Shown here piece after piece: positions 36,387 through 45,355 of a stretch of 64,000 nt of DNA (the stretch's first letter is position 1; each line of letters begins with the position of its first letter). Position numbers and translations under genes: made by a program. Origin of the DNA: Shouchella clausii (GTDB lineage: Bacteria; Bacillota; Bacilli; Bacillales; Bacillaceae_D); contig NZ_BCXJ01000001.1 in NCBI RefSeq assembly GCF_001598215.1, positions 1,213,615 to 1,277,614 on the forward strand, given 5' to 3'. Below the pieces are notes generated by a model. That model had not been told where the DNA came from and did not search any database. It was given only the letters and a program-made list of their open reading frames with translations.

Positions 36387-36738
36387 GGGGACGTTTTGGA
36401 TTCGACAGGGATAGGTCGAGCTTGCGTTGCGAGCCGAGGGGTCGGCCTCGTAAAAACGCACAAGCCAATAACTGGCAAAGAAAACAACAACTTCGCTCTA
36501 GCTGCGTAAGCTAAGCGGTCTCTCCTCTCCATCGCCCATGTGGAGTGGCTGAGACTCAACTTTAGTGGGATACGCCTTTCTCCCCCCGCCTGAGGGAGAG
36601 GGAAGAGACTAATCAGGTTAGCTGCACGGAAGCCTGTCTTTGGGCTGAAGTGCTAGCGAAATACGAATACAAAGACTACGCTCGTAGAAGCGTAAGTGTC
36701 GTTATCTCTGGACGTGGGTTCAATTCCCACCGTCTCCA
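36387..36738 (+). ncRNA. ssrA: Transfer-messenger RNA (tmRNA)
   Basis: About 352 nt. The 5' end GGGGACGTTTTGGATTCGAC pairs with the 3' end CGTCTCCA, and the T-arm GTGGGTTCAATTCCCAC is intact; CCA is not encoded. The resume frame begins at GGC 36474 and ends with TAA at 36507-36509, giving the tag (A)GKENNNFALAA with the ALAA degron read by ClpXP. It functions with SmpB and RNase R. The locus is a common island insertion site, but no integrase or duplicated 3' end is seen here. Confidence 0.96.
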
Positions 36739-36741
36739 TAT

Positions 36742-36785
36742 AAAAGCCACGGAAGTGTTGATTTATCAACATTTCCGTGGCTTTT
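36742..36785. terminator. Strong, probably bidirectional terminator after ssrA
   Basis: AAAAGCCACGGAAGTGTTGAT pairs, with one mismatch, with ATCAACATTTCCGTGGCTTTT around a TT loop. A and T tracts are on both sides, so it can end ssrA and the convergent VOC gene. Confidence 0.9.
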
Positions 36786-36809
36786 CTTTTTGGAGCGAAT
36801 CGACTTGTT

Positions 36810-37190
36810 TCAGAATTTACCCTTGTCACATTGTACATTAAATTTGTTCCCATCAGGATCATAGAAATCTAAAAATAGATTGCCAAGCCCATCATCCATA
36901 ATGTTTTCCACTTTGACTGCGTTGCTTTTTAAGTGATTGGCTAACTCTTTTATATGTTTGCATTGAAAGGCAATCACTGGATGTGCTTGATTGTTGACTT
37001 TAAATGTTGCAGTAGTTTGATGAGTGGATTCAACTAAAAATAACATTTGACCAGAGGGAAAATTTAATTGTGCTTGTCTCTCCTCTTCACTATGCCAAAC
37101 AAATTCAAGGTGTAGTATTTCCTTATACCACTTGATCGCATTTTCTAAGTGTGACACGGGAACATGACAATACAGTATTTGTTCTAACAT
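36810..37190 (-). CDS. VOC-family (glyoxalase/bleomycin-resistance fold) protein
   Basis: 126 aa. It has the paired beta-alpha-beta-beta-beta modules of the VOC superfamily: LEQILYCHVPVSHLENAIKWYKEILHLEF at the start and NLFLDFYDPDGNKFNVQ at the end. A ribosome site (GGAGGCCCATT) precedes the ATG. The substrate is unknown; members include isomerases, dioxygenases and antibiotic-binding proteins. Confidence 0.8.
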   Translation of the reverse strand: MLEQILYCHVPVSHLENAIKWYKEILHLEFVWHSEEERQAQLNFPSGQMLFLVESTHQTTATFKVNNQAHPVIAFQCKHIKELANHLKSNAVKVENIMDDGLGNLFLDFYDPDGNKFNVQCDKGKF

Positions 37191-37438
37191 AATGGGCCTC
37201 CTGGATTTTTAGGTTTATCAAGTACAATTCGCTCGATTTTTTGTAAAATCCTGTTGGTCCTTCGTGGCTGTTTCAATAAACCTTTATATCCAATCCTCCT
37301 AACATCCCTTTTTGACTGTCAATCAGTCTTCAAAAATAGAGCTCGGTAAACATCGCCAAAATAAAAGATTCCTAAACGGCCATTATTTGTGTATAATTAT
37401 CAAATACATAGATTAAATATACAGAATGGGTGTCTACT

Positions 37439-38818
37439 ATGGAATCATACAAATCGGTACAATCAAACAAACAGCATCCTATACGGTCGCGCCATCTTGC
37501 GACGTTTCTTATTCCTTCTTTAGCCGGAGCGGTCCTGTTTTTAGTCCCTGTGAAAATAGACGACAATTGGACTGTTTTCATTGGCTATTTGGCTGGTTTA
37601 ATAGAAGGCGGCCTTTCTGGCGTTTTGCCTAGCTTTTTATTGGCCTTGCTCGTGTTTTCCGGTGTTGCTTCGTTTTTGACTTGGGCGTTTAAACCTAGAT
37701 TTATCTTGGACAAGCCAGCCTTGAAAACATTGTTTTATACATCTTTTACTTGGACGGCGATTCGCGTCCTCGGCGCTGTATTTGCACTAATGGTCATGAC
37801 GGGGACTGGAATGGAAATGGTGTACAGCCCAGCAACAGGTGGGACAGTGTTTACGGATTTATTGCCTGTTCTTGCCGTTTGGTCGGTTGTAATGGGCCTG
37901 CTAATGCCGCTTTTGCTTGACTACGGGTTGATGGAGTGGCTTGGTACGCTTGCCCAAAAAATTATGCGCCCACTGTTCAAATTGCCAGGGCGCGCTTCTG
38001 TTGATTCTCTTGCCTCGTGGATGGGCAACAACATGATGAGCATTTTAATCACGATCAATCAATATGAAAATCGCTATTATACTAAAAAAGAGTCTGCTGT
38101 GATCGTCACGAATTTTACGATCACATCTATAGGCTTCAGTTTAATTATCGCTAAAATGCTAAGGTTGGAACATCGCTTTGTATCTTTTTACATGACGGTT
38201 CTTGTTGGCGTTTTGCTCGCTGCTTTTATTTGTCCGCGCATTCCGCCGCTATCGACAATGAAAAATACATATCACCTCGACCAACCTGGTGCGATAAAAG
38301 AAACGGCGGTCACAGGTTCTATATGGAAAAGCGCCTTTGCCCGTGGCGTCGATAAGGCCAAACAAGCGCCCCGTATAAGCACAGTGTTAAAAAAAGGGGC
38401 ATTCAACGCATTGGATATTTGGTTCGGCATGTTGCCACTTGTAATGGCAATCGGCACGCTTGCCTTAATGGTCGCCGAATATACACCTGTATTTACGTAC
38501 CTTTCCTATCCACTTGTGCCTGTATTGGAATGGATGCAGATTCCAGACGCAGAGGCAGCTGCGCCAGCCATGCTTGTCGGCTTTGCAGATATGTTTTTGC
38601 CAGCTATACTAGGAGCAGGGATTGAAAGCGAGTTGACGCGTTTTGTCATTGGCGCTGTTTCGCTCATTCAACTTGTTTACATGTCTGAAATTGGCGTTAT
38701 GCTTATTCGTTCAAGCATCCCGATCAACTTCTGGCAACTGTTTGTCATCTTTATTCAACGTACAGTGATTGCTTTGCCTGTCGTTGTGTTGATTGCCCAC
38801 TTTATGATTTATCGTTAA
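37439..38818 (+). CDS. YjiH-type membrane protein with nucleoside-recognition (Gate) domain
   Basis: 459 aa, about ten membrane helices. The Gate/nucleoside-recognition pattern ([62 protein letters not shown]) matches the YjiH family of uncharacterised transporters. I choose ATG 37439, six bases after GGGTG; a GTG at 37430 lies within that ribosome site. It directly precedes the aminotransferase gene, so it may move an amino acid or amine that the enzyme uses. Confidence 0.78.
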   Translation: MESYKSVQSNKQHPIRSRHLATFLIPSLAGAVLFLVPVKIDDNWTVFIGYLAGLIEGGLSGVLPSFLLALLVFSGVASFLTWAFKPRFILDKPALKTLFYTSFTWTAIRVLGAVFALMVMTGTGMEMVYSPATGGTVFTDLLPVLAVWSVVMGLLMPLLLDYGLMEWLGTLAQKIMRPLFKLPGRASVDSLASWMGNNMMSILITINQYENRYYTKKESAVIVTNFTITSIGFSLIIAKMLRLEHRFVSFYMTVLVGVLLAAFICPRIPPLSTMKNTYHLDQPGAIKETAVTGSIWKSAFARGVDKAKQAPRISTVLKKGAFNALDIWFGMLPLVMAIGTLALMVAEYTPVFTYLSYPLVPVLEWMQIPDAEAAAPAMLVGFADMFLPAILGAGIESELTRFVIGAVSLIQLVYMSEIGVMLIRSSIPINFWQLFVIFIQRTVIALPVVVLIAHFMIYR

Positions 38819-38831
38819 AGGAGTGCCCTTA

Positions 38832-40115
38832 ATGCCACAAGAATGGAATGATTTAGCACAAACAATTCCGTACCGCCTTGCACCAAGCATGGCGAAAGAC
38901 CATCCGAACTTGCCTGTAGAAAAAGAAGAAGGCTGTTATTATTACGGTGTCGACGGAAAAACCTATTTAGATTTTACATCAGGCATTGCTGTGACCAATG
39001 TTGGACACCGCCATCCAAAAATTGTCGCGGCGATCCAAGAAGAAGCTGGACGTTTTACGCATGGGCCAATTGGCGTCATCCAGTATGAATCAATTTTACA
39101 GCTTGCCAATGAGCTGGCTGAAATCATGCCAGGTGATTTAGATTGCTTCTTTTTTGGCAACAGTGGAACCGAGGCTGTAGAAGGAGCGCTTAAACTTGCC
39201 CGCCATGTGACAAAACGCCCGTACGTCATTTCTTTTAATGGCTGTTTCCATGGACGGACGCTTGGGTCGCTTAGCGTTAGTACGTCAAAAGCTAAGTACC
39301 GCAAGCACCAGCCTGCACAAGGGATGGCTTATCAAATTCCATATTATATGCCTGGCGATAAGGAAGAACAAGCAATTGCCAAGCTTGAGGATTCATTTGC
39401 CTCCTTATTTGCCCACCAAGTATCAGCAGATGAAGTGGCAGCCGTCATTATTGAACCTGTTCTTGGGGAAGGGGGGTATATTGTACCGCCTGCCTCTTGG
39501 TTAAAACGAATTCGGTCTATTTGTGACGCGCACGGAATGTTGCTTATTTTTGACGAAGTGCAAACAGGGTTTGGCCGGACAGGAGAGTGGTTTGCCGCAC
39601 ATACCTTTGGTGTCGTGCCTGACATTATGGCGATTGCAAAAGGGATTGCTTCTGGGCTGCCACTTAGTGCAACTGTGGCCAATCATAAGCTTATGCAAAA
39701 GTGGCCTCTAGGAAGCCATGCTACGACTTTTGGCGGCAACCCCATTGCGTGTGCGGCGGCACAGGCAACAATTGCAGTAATAAAAGAGGAACAGTTGCTC
39801 GACAATGCCAAACAAGTAGGTGCATATGCAAAAGAACGCTTGAGCGCCATGCAACAAAAATGGCCGCAAATTGGTGCTGTTCGCGGTATAGGGATGATGT
39901 TTGGTATTGAAATGGTCGACCCTGAAACGGGCGAAAAAGACGGAGACACTGCTGCAAAGATTTTGGACCTTGCATTAGAAGAAGGCGTTCTCTTTTATTT
40001 TTGCGGCAATGCCGGAGAAGTGTTGCGGATGATTCCGCCATTGACCGTTACCAAAGCGGAAATCGATGAAGGCTTAGCGAAATTGGATCGGGCATTATCG
40101 CGGCTAAACGAGTAG
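38832..40115 (+). CDS. Class-III pyridoxal-phosphate aminotransferase (4-aminobutyrate aminotransferase-like)
   Basis: 427 aa from ATG 38832 (AAAGGAG upstream). The PLP lysine lies in [14 protein letters not shown], the cofactor ring stacks near [15 protein letters not shown], and the phosphate loop is [15 protein letters not shown]. It transfers the terminal amino group of an omega-amino acid such as GABA to a keto acid. It follows the YjiH-type gene with 13 bp spacing, so they are probably cotranscribed. The amino donor is not certain. Confidence 0.83.
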   Translation: MPQEWNDLAQTIPYRLAPSMAKDHPNLPVEKEEGCYYYGVDGKTYLDFTSGIAVTNVGHRHPKIVAAIQEEAGRFTHGPIGVIQYESILQLANELAEIMPGDLDCFFFGNSGTEAVEGALKLARHVTKRPYVISFNGCFHGRTLGSLSVSTSKAKYRKHQPAQGMAYQIPYYMPGDKEEQAIAKLEDSFASLFAHQVSADEVAAVIIEPVLGEGGYIVPPASWLKRIRSICDAHGMLLIFDEVQTGFGRTGEWFAAHTFGVVPDIMAIAKGIASGLPLSATVANHKLMQKWPLGSHATTFGGNPIACAAAQATIAVIKEEQLLDNAKQVGAYAKERLSAMQQKWPQIGAVRGIGMMFGIEMVDPETGEKDGDTAAKILDLALEEGVLFYFCGNAGEVLRMIPPLTVTKAEIDEGLAKLDRALSRLNE

Positions 40116-40436
40116 GTACAGGTACCGATACGCCCTTTCATTAAGTTTTTGGACAACAAAGTGTAGCGTGTAAAAGGCGTTCACTTTTACCACATTAAAT
40201 GAAAAGCAGCAGTAGCTGCTTTTTTTGTTTTTTATCTAGTAGTTATGGAGCAACATGCACAGCATGTCTCTTTTTTGTATAGACCATTCTTTCTTAACAA
40301 CGCTTCCTCAAAATGAAAAAACTTTTCGTGATACAAAAAACATCATTTTTACAGTTGGGAAAATTCATATAACGTAGCGTAAAGCAGCATAATCATGTTA
40401 TTTTGTAACCGATTCTAATGTACGAAGAGGAGGATT
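40116..40436 (+). other. Intergenic region with two hairpin terminators
   Basis: The first hairpin (40205-40220, AGCAGC-AGTA-GCTGCT then T7) ends the aminotransferase transcript. A second (40248-40270, GAG..ACATGC-ACA-GCATGT-CTC then T6) lies 28 bp downstream and may be a backup terminator or an attenuator before the lipase gene. No coding signal is seen in the rest. Confidence 0.75.
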
Positions 40437-41054
40437 ATGGTGAAATTGATTCGCTTGTCATTTTTAACTGTTCTAATATGTTTGCTTACATGGGGGATTG
40501 CTTATTCTTCTGAAGCCCACGCACAACAAACGTCGAGTATCGATTTTGATAAACCGATTGTGCTTGTACACGGGATTGGAGGAGCGGGTTACAATTTCTA
40601 TAGCATTGAAAGAAAGTTAAGAAGCATTGGCTACGATCGATCTGACTTACATGCAATAGATTTTGCCGACCGCTCCGGCAACAATTATAGAAACTCCCGG
40701 CAATTAAGGGACTTTATTAATGATCTGCTAACAGATTATGATGTGGACGAAGTAAATATTATAGCCCACAGCATGGGAGGAGCGAATACATTACGGTACC
40801 TTACCCAACTTGGTGGCGTAGAACATGTAGACAAAGTTATTACGCTAGGAGGAGCCAACCGGTTGGGAGCAAGTTCAGTGCCAGACGGGGTCAGCTTTAC
40901 ATCCATTTATAGCAGCTCTGATTTAATTGTAGCAAACAGTTTATCGCGAATTGACGGGGCAAATAACATCCACGTTCCAGGCGTAACACATCTACTTCTT
41001 TTGACAAATAACAGGGTTCAAGATCTGATTATTGAGGCATTAGAAAAGGAATAA
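40437..41054 (+). CDS. Secreted triacylglycerol lipase (B. subtilis LipA type)
   Basis: 205 aa. A Sec signal peptide (VKLIRLSFLTVLICLLTWGIAYSSEAHA) is followed by KPIVLVHGIGGAGYNFY, the catalytic elbow AHSMGGANTLRYL (Ala in place of the first Gly, as in B. subtilis LipA), VITLGGANRL, the acid in SSSDLIV and the catalytic His in GVTHLLLL. It is a minimal alpha/beta hydrolase without a lid. ATG 40437 is used; GTG 40440 is equally close to AGGAGG. Confidence 0.9.
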   Translation: MVKLIRLSFLTVLICLLTWGIAYSSEAHAQQTSSIDFDKPIVLVHGIGGAGYNFYSIERKLRSIGYDRSDLHAIDFADRSGNNYRNSRQLRDFINDLLTDYDVDEVNIIAHSMGGANTLRYLTQLGGVEHVDKVITLGGANRLGASSVPDGVSFTSIYSSSDLIVANSLSRIDGANNIHVPGVTHLLLLTNNRVQDLIIEALEKE

Positions 41055-41352
41055 AAACAGGTGTCTTTCTTCGGATAGGCGCCTTTTTTCGTGCTTTGGA
41101 GGGAAGCGGGATCTTAATAAGAGACTTGTTGTCTGTTAAGCGAATAAGGATAAGGCAACCTAGTACTAAAGAGGACTGCTAAAGCGAAGCTAGTGCAAAC
41201 TTTATGATGTACAAGAAATAGGCTAATAATGGAGTAAATACTTTTTATACATAAAAACATATATAAGGCAAATAAAAGACGATTTGTAGGTGATCACCAT
41301 CTTGTTTTCTGTGGAATATACTATTCAATCAGCAAGCAGGAGGGGTCGGCAC
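41055..41352 (+). other. Intergenic region with lipase terminator
   Basis: A hairpin with two G-U pairs (AGGTGTC at 41059-41065 with GGCGCCT at 41078-41084) followed by T6 ends the lipase transcript. The remaining ~260 bp shows no supported gene. The frame upstream of 41353 lacks a ribosome site. Confidence 0.6.
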
Positions 41353-41988
41353 ATGGATCGGCAAAAAGTGTGCTTTATTAGCTGTGTCAATGATGAAGAT
41401 CAGTATGCCCGGGCTGCCAGCCATATTGACATGCTTTATCCGCCAAAAGGAGTAACGGTAGAAAAAATTGCGATACGTCATGCAAAAAGCATGGCAAGTG
41501 GCTACAATGAAGCAATGAAAAAAAGCGATGCTCGTTACAAGGTGTATATTCGCCAAAATACGATGATCATAAATCGAATGTTTTTGCATGATTTGCTGTT
41601 TTTATTTGAACAACATCCTGACTTAGGCATGTTCGGCGTCATTGGCGCAAAGGACTTGCCTGCTTCAGGTATTTGGTGGGACAGTCCCACCAAAGCCGGT
41701 AAAATTTTGGAACATCGTCATACGTATGGTTATTTATCGTTTTTAGAAGCGGAGTATGCATACCAACAAGTCGAGGCGATTGATGGCGTCTTAATGGCTA
41801 CCCAATACGATTTGCCTTGGCCGGAAATGGTTGATGGCTGGCATGTATATGACACCGCCCAATCTCTAAAATTCCAGCAAGCTGGATTAAAAGTTGGTAT
41901 TCCTCATCAACCACACCCGTGGGTTTTACACGAGTCCGCCTCGGCGCGCTATGTCTCCTTGTTTCAAAAATGGCGAAACTCCTATTGA
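41353..41988 (+). CDS. Small glycosyltransferase-like protein (GT-A fold, StrF-type domain)
   Basis: 211 aa from ATG 41353, preceded by GGAGGGG. The pattern KVCFISCVNDEDQYARAASHIDML ... MASGYNEAMKKSDARYKVYIRQNTMIINRMFLHDLLFLF ... AIDGVLMATQYDLPWPE ... GWHVYDTAQSLKFQQAGLKVGIP matches the family annotated as glycosyltransferase 2-like / streptomycin biosynthesis protein StrF. No sugar pathway genes are near it, so donor and acceptor are unknown. Confidence 0.72.
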   Translation: MDRQKVCFISCVNDEDQYARAASHIDMLYPPKGVTVEKIAIRHAKSMASGYNEAMKKSDARYKVYIRQNTMIINRMFLHDLLFLFEQHPDLGMFGVIGAKDLPASGIWWDSPTKAGKILEHRHTYGYLSFLEAEYAYQQVEAIDGVLMATQYDLPWPEMVDGWHVYDTAQSLKFQQAGLKVGIPHQPHPWVLHESASARYVSLFQKWRNSY

Positions 41989-42017
41989 TGGCATCACCTA
42001 AAGGTGTGTTGCTAGGC

Positions 42018-43775
42018 CTAAGATGTGCCGCGTTTCATCCAAATCGTTGTGTAATCGACCCAGCCATAAGCATTTAATGCCACGTTTTTTACGTATTCCG
42101 GATACAACGCAAATTGTTTTAACCGGTAGAGAGGGATGAGATAATGTGCTTGGCAAAGCGATGTTTCGATTGATTGTAAGTCGGCCAGCAATGTTTCCGT
42201 TTCGAATTCTTGATGCCATAAACGCTTTGCTTTTTCCAAATAGTCTGTTCCTAAGTGGGAACAAAGAAATCGATGGCGATCAAAAAACGCAGAAAAATAG
42301 CCATACACTTTGTCCTCGTAGCCAAGCTGCTCGCCGAGCAAAAGGTCTGCTTTTTGTTCTAGGTCTAACTCCTGAAGCTCCTGATAAGGAAGGAGGTGGA
42401 GCCGCACAGAAATGCCTTCTGCTTCGAGCGTTTGTTTAATCCAACCAGCGTCCCTTTCATTGCCAGCTCCAGTGTAGCTATATAGCTGAAGCTCTTGTCC
42501 ATGGTAGTTGCTTTTTAACAAGCATGCCTCTCCTTTTTGCCTGTTACGAGTCCTTAGGATACTATGCCCTTGAGCGAAAACACGATTAGCTGGAATACTG
42601 CGGGTGCCACCAATGTCTTGAATCATTGAATGTGGATCTAAAAAATGAAACAGCGCCTCGCGCAATCGAGTGTCGTTGGCACAAAGGCCGTGCTTTCCGT
42701 TTAACGAAAGGAGTTTGCAGCCTATGTCCGTTGATTGCTGCTGCTGGAAATGATGATCTCCTTTTTCGACGTAGGGGTAATGATAAAAATTTAATTGGTT
42801 TGCGGCTAAGAATGCTGTCTCTGATTCGTTGTCATAAAGGGCTGGGAATATATACATGGTCACTGCATCAAGATGCGGCCTCGTACAAAAGTAGCGCGGA
42901 AATGCTTGAAGGCGAAGGCGCTTACTTGAATGGTCCGACAAGGAGAAAGGTCCTGTACCGACTAGAAAAGAAGTAGCTTTGTCTTTATAGACAATTGCCC
43001 CTCCTAATGAAGCGGCAAACGCTAGAAAGTGGGGTGTAGGTTTAGAAAAACAAAACTCCACTGTGTAAGGACCAAGGGCAGATAGGCGGTGCAAATGTCG
43101 GATACCCCAATAATAGGGCGACTTATCCGTATGGCGTAGAAAACTGGCGCCAACCTCCTCAGCGGTACAAGGCTGCCCATTATGAAAGAAAATGTTTTTC
43201 CGCAAATAAAAAGTCCACTTTGTGTTTGTAGTGTCCGTTTCCCAATAGTGGGCCAAGTCAGGAATGTAACAGTCGTTTTTAGGATCGTACCGTACGAGTT
43301 GGTTGAATAAATGGCTCATCAAATGATTTTCTGTGCGGCGGTGTATCGTTGCGGGATCTAATGCGCTAACACCACGATAAGTAGGAAAACGGAGATGATC
43401 CTCTTGCTCTATTCGCTCATGGTCAATTGAATTTATAATGGACTCGATAAAGGCGCGGCTGCTCGCGTGTGAGCGTGAATAGGTTTGAACGAGTTGAATC
43501 GCCGCATCAAGTGATTGCTCAAAAGCGCGCTTCTTTGCTTCAGCAATGACGACAGCATCGTAGTCTGCCAACAAGCGAATACAGGAAACATGGCCTCGGC
43601 CTTTTCCTGGCCGCCATTCAATCCAGCCACGCTTTTGCATTTTTTGGACAAGCAATTTTGCGTTCCGCTCTGTACATGAAAGCTCGTGTGCTAAAGTACG
43701 GACAGAAAGGGGCTGTAGTGCTTGTGAGTAGTTTAATTGTTTGGCCAAAATAAGGTAGTGCTCAAACAGTTCCAT
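42018..43775 (-). CDS. SgrR-like regulator: N-terminal HTH fused to an ABC solute-binding domain
   Basis: 585 aa. The N-terminal ~110 residues form an SgrR-type winged HTH (LSVRTLAHELSCTERNAKLLVQKMQKRGWIEWRPGKGRG). The rest is an SBP_bac_5 fold (TIHRRTENHLMSHLFNQLVRYD, TKWTFYLRKNIFFHNGQPCTAEEV) with no signal peptide, so it senses a solute in the cytosol. Divergent orientation with the MFS gene 110 bp away suggests it controls that transporter. Ribosome site GGAGG. The ligand is unknown. Confidence 0.85.
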   Translation of the reverse strand: MELFEHYLILAKQLNYSQALQPLSVRTLAHELSCTERNAKLLVQKMQKRGWIEWRPGKGRGHVSCIRLLADYDAVVIAEAKKRAFEQSLDAAIQLVQTYSRSHASSRAFIESIINSIDHERIEQEDHLRFPTYRGVSALDPATIHRRTENHLMSHLFNQLVRYDPKNDCYIPDLAHYWETDTTNTKWTFYLRKNIFFHNGQPCTAEEVGASFLRHTDKSPYYWGIRHLHRLSALGPYTVEFCFSKPTPHFLAFAASLGGAIVYKDKATSFLVGTGPFSLSDHSSKRLRLQAFPRYFCTRPHLDAVTMYIFPALYDNESETAFLAANQLNFYHYPYVEKGDHHFQQQQSTDIGCKLLSLNGKHGLCANDTRLREALFHFLDPHSMIQDIGGTRSIPANRVFAQGHSILRTRNRQKGEACLLKSNYHGQELQLYSYTGAGNERDAGWIKQTLEAEGISVRLHLLPYQELQELDLEQKADLLLGEQLGYEDKVYGYFSAFFDRHRFLCSHLGTDYLEKAKRLWHQEFETETLLADLQSIETSLCQAHYLIPLYRLKQFALYPEYVKNVALNAYGWVDYTTIWMKRGTS

Positions 43776-43887
43776 TGTTCCGAGCCTCCTGTCTTTATAA
43801 AAAGAGGAAAAATAACTATATACAGTTTACACTTTTTTTCCCGTTTTGGGACCGCCATAATGGAATGAAAGAAAAGGGGCGGTTTTA

Positions 43888-45138
43888 TTGCAAGCAAAAC
43901 AGGAGGAAAAAAAAGGGGAACGCCTGCAGGGATCCCCACAAAAGAAAGTGGTAGCGGTAGCGTTATTAACAGCCGCGGCTGTGCTTGGCGACTCAATGTT
44001 GTTTATTGTGTTGCCCCTTTACTGGCAGGAGTTTGGCCTTACAGCTATTTGGCAAATTGGCATATTGTTATCTGTCAATCGCTTCGTCCGTCTGCCAATC
44101 AATCCGCTTGTCGGTTGGTTTTATAGCAAGTTTGAATTGCGAACTGGCGTGCAATTGAGCCTTATTTTGGCGACGGCTACGACTTTTTCGTACGGCTTTT
44201 TCCAAAGCTTTGCTACTCTTGTCGTTGCACGGGTTGTTTGGGGGATTGCATGGGCTTTGCTACGTATTGGCGGCATGGTTGCTGTAGTGGAATTTTCCAC
44301 CAAAGACAATCGTGGCAAACTGATGGGCACATACAATGGTTTATGGGGGATTGGCGGACTGGTCGGTATGTTGGCAGGGGGCATTTTCGTCGAACAGCTA
44401 TCTGTATTTCCAGTCACGACTGCTTTCGCGACGATTGGCATAATGGCTTTCGTCTTCGCCCCATTTGTCATCCCGAAACGCCAACAACAAGATGGCGAAA
44501 AACGGTTTACTCATGCTAGGGGAGAAGAAAAAACCCTTTCGCCATTTACCATGCTTGTGTTCGCAACAGGCCTAACGATGGGGTTCGTTGTGTTCGGACT
44601 GTTTTCGGTTACGCTCAGCCCGCTTGTTGAGCGCGCAATGGGTGGGCAACCGCTGGAAGCATTTGGTGTAATCATCGGCGCAGCTTCAATTGCAGGAATC
44701 CTTCAAGCCTTACGCTGGGCTTGGGATCCATTCGTTGCCCCTTTTTATGGGAAAATGCTAGACCGTAGGCCACTTTCGCATTCGTGGATTTACTTGCCTA
44801 TGCTGGGGATTGGTTCGCTATTTGCGCTATTTGCGCTGCTTAATTCGTTTTGGCTTTTGTTGGGTGTCGTACTTATATTTCAACTTTTATCCACCTTTTT
44901 TGTGACCACTGCCGATACGCTTGCAGCTCGGGCGGCAGCGCAAGGGAATAAAGTCAAAGTGATGACGATCCAGTCAGTCGTTGTCGATGTAGGAGCAGCG
45001 ACTGGGCCTCTTGTATCGTTTTTCATTGTGGATAACTATGAATTGGCGCCTTTGTATTGGCTAGCTACCGTTTTTTTAGGTGTTCTGTCTGTTTTTTGGA
45101 TTGCCTATAGCCTAAAGATGCGACGCAAGCCAACTTGA
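43888..45138 (+). CDS. Major facilitator superfamily transporter
   Basis: 416 aa with about 12 membrane helices. A charged N-terminus (QAKQEEKKGERLQG) precedes TM1 (VVAVALLTAAAVLGDSMLFIVLPLYW). The loop 2-3 motif is weakly kept near NRFVRLPINPLVGWFYSKFELRTG. The start is TTG 43888 with AAAGGGGC upstream; no in-frame ATG fits. It pairs with the divergent SgrR-like gene, like SetA next to SgrR in enteric bacteria, so sugar or drug efflux is likely but unproven. Confidence 0.82.
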   Translation: MQAKQEEKKGERLQGSPQKKVVAVALLTAAAVLGDSMLFIVLPLYWQEFGLTAIWQIGILLSVNRFVRLPINPLVGWFYSKFELRTGVQLSLILATATTFSYGFFQSFATLVVARVVWGIAWALLRIGGMVAVVEFSTKDNRGKLMGTYNGLWGIGGLVGMLAGGIFVEQLSVFPVTTAFATIGIMAFVFAPFVIPKRQQQDGEKRFTHARGEEKTLSPFTMLVFATGLTMGFVVFGLFSVTLSPLVERAMGGQPLEAFGVIIGAASIAGILQALRWAWDPFVAPFYGKMLDRRPLSHSWIYLPMLGIGSLFALFALLNSFWLLLGVVLIFQLLSTFFVTTADTLAARAAAQGNKVKVMTIQSVVVDVGAATGPLVSFFIVDNYELAPLYWLATVFLGVLSVFWIAYSLKMRRKPT

Positions 45139-45139
45139 C

Positions 45140-45188
45140 GAATAGGAGCTGTCGTAAGCAGTTGCCGAAGCTCCTATTCAGCAACTGC
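45140..45188 (+). other. Interleaved inverted repeats (possible pseudoknot) after the MFS gene
   Basis: Two perfect stems interlock: GAATAGGAGCT (45140-45150) with AGCTCCTATTC (45169-45179), and GCAGTTGC (45158-45165) with GCAACTGC (45181-45188). The order 1-2-1'-2' allows an H-type pseudoknot or two mutually exclusive hairpins. CTTCCTTATT follows, so it may act as a terminator for the MFS gene. Confidence 0.7.
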
Positions 45189-45238
45189 CTTCCTTATTCA
45201 AAAAAAGAAAAACGAGCCAAAAAAAAGAAAATTTCTTA

Positions 45239-45267
45239 TTGCAAACGCTATCATAATTGACTATAGT
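45239..45267 (+). promoter_or_regulatory. fadNAE promoter with overlapping CcpA cre site
   Basis: TTGCAA (45239-45244), a 17-bp spacer and TATAGT (45262-45267) form a sigma-A promoter. TTGCAAACGCTATCA (45239-45253) matches the cre consensus WTGNAANCGNWNNCW at every position and covers the -35 box. This predicts glucose repression of beta-oxidation through CcpA with HPr/Crh-Ser-P. Confidence 0.85.
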
Positions 45268-45311
45268 AAAAGAAAGCCTTCTTTGAGAAGCCCTTTTTTT
45301 AACGTTAAAAA

Positions 45312-45329
45312 TGAATGAGTGTTCATTCG
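45312..45329 (+). promoter_or_regulatory. FadR (TetR-type, YsiA) operator
   Basis: TGAATGAGTGTTCATTCG matches the Bacillus FadR box TGAATGANTANTCATTCA in 14 of 16 defined positions. It lies about 40 bp downstream of the predicted start point and before the fadN ribosome site, so long-chain acyl-CoA should induce the operon. Confidence 0.85.
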
Positions 45330-45355
45330 GTTTGATATTTGAGAGGAGGAATACG

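Noticed and set aside
36387..37200. Genomic island at the ssrA 3' end
   Set aside because: No integrase gene and no repeated tmRNA 3' end found; the following VOC and YjiH genes look ordinary in composition.
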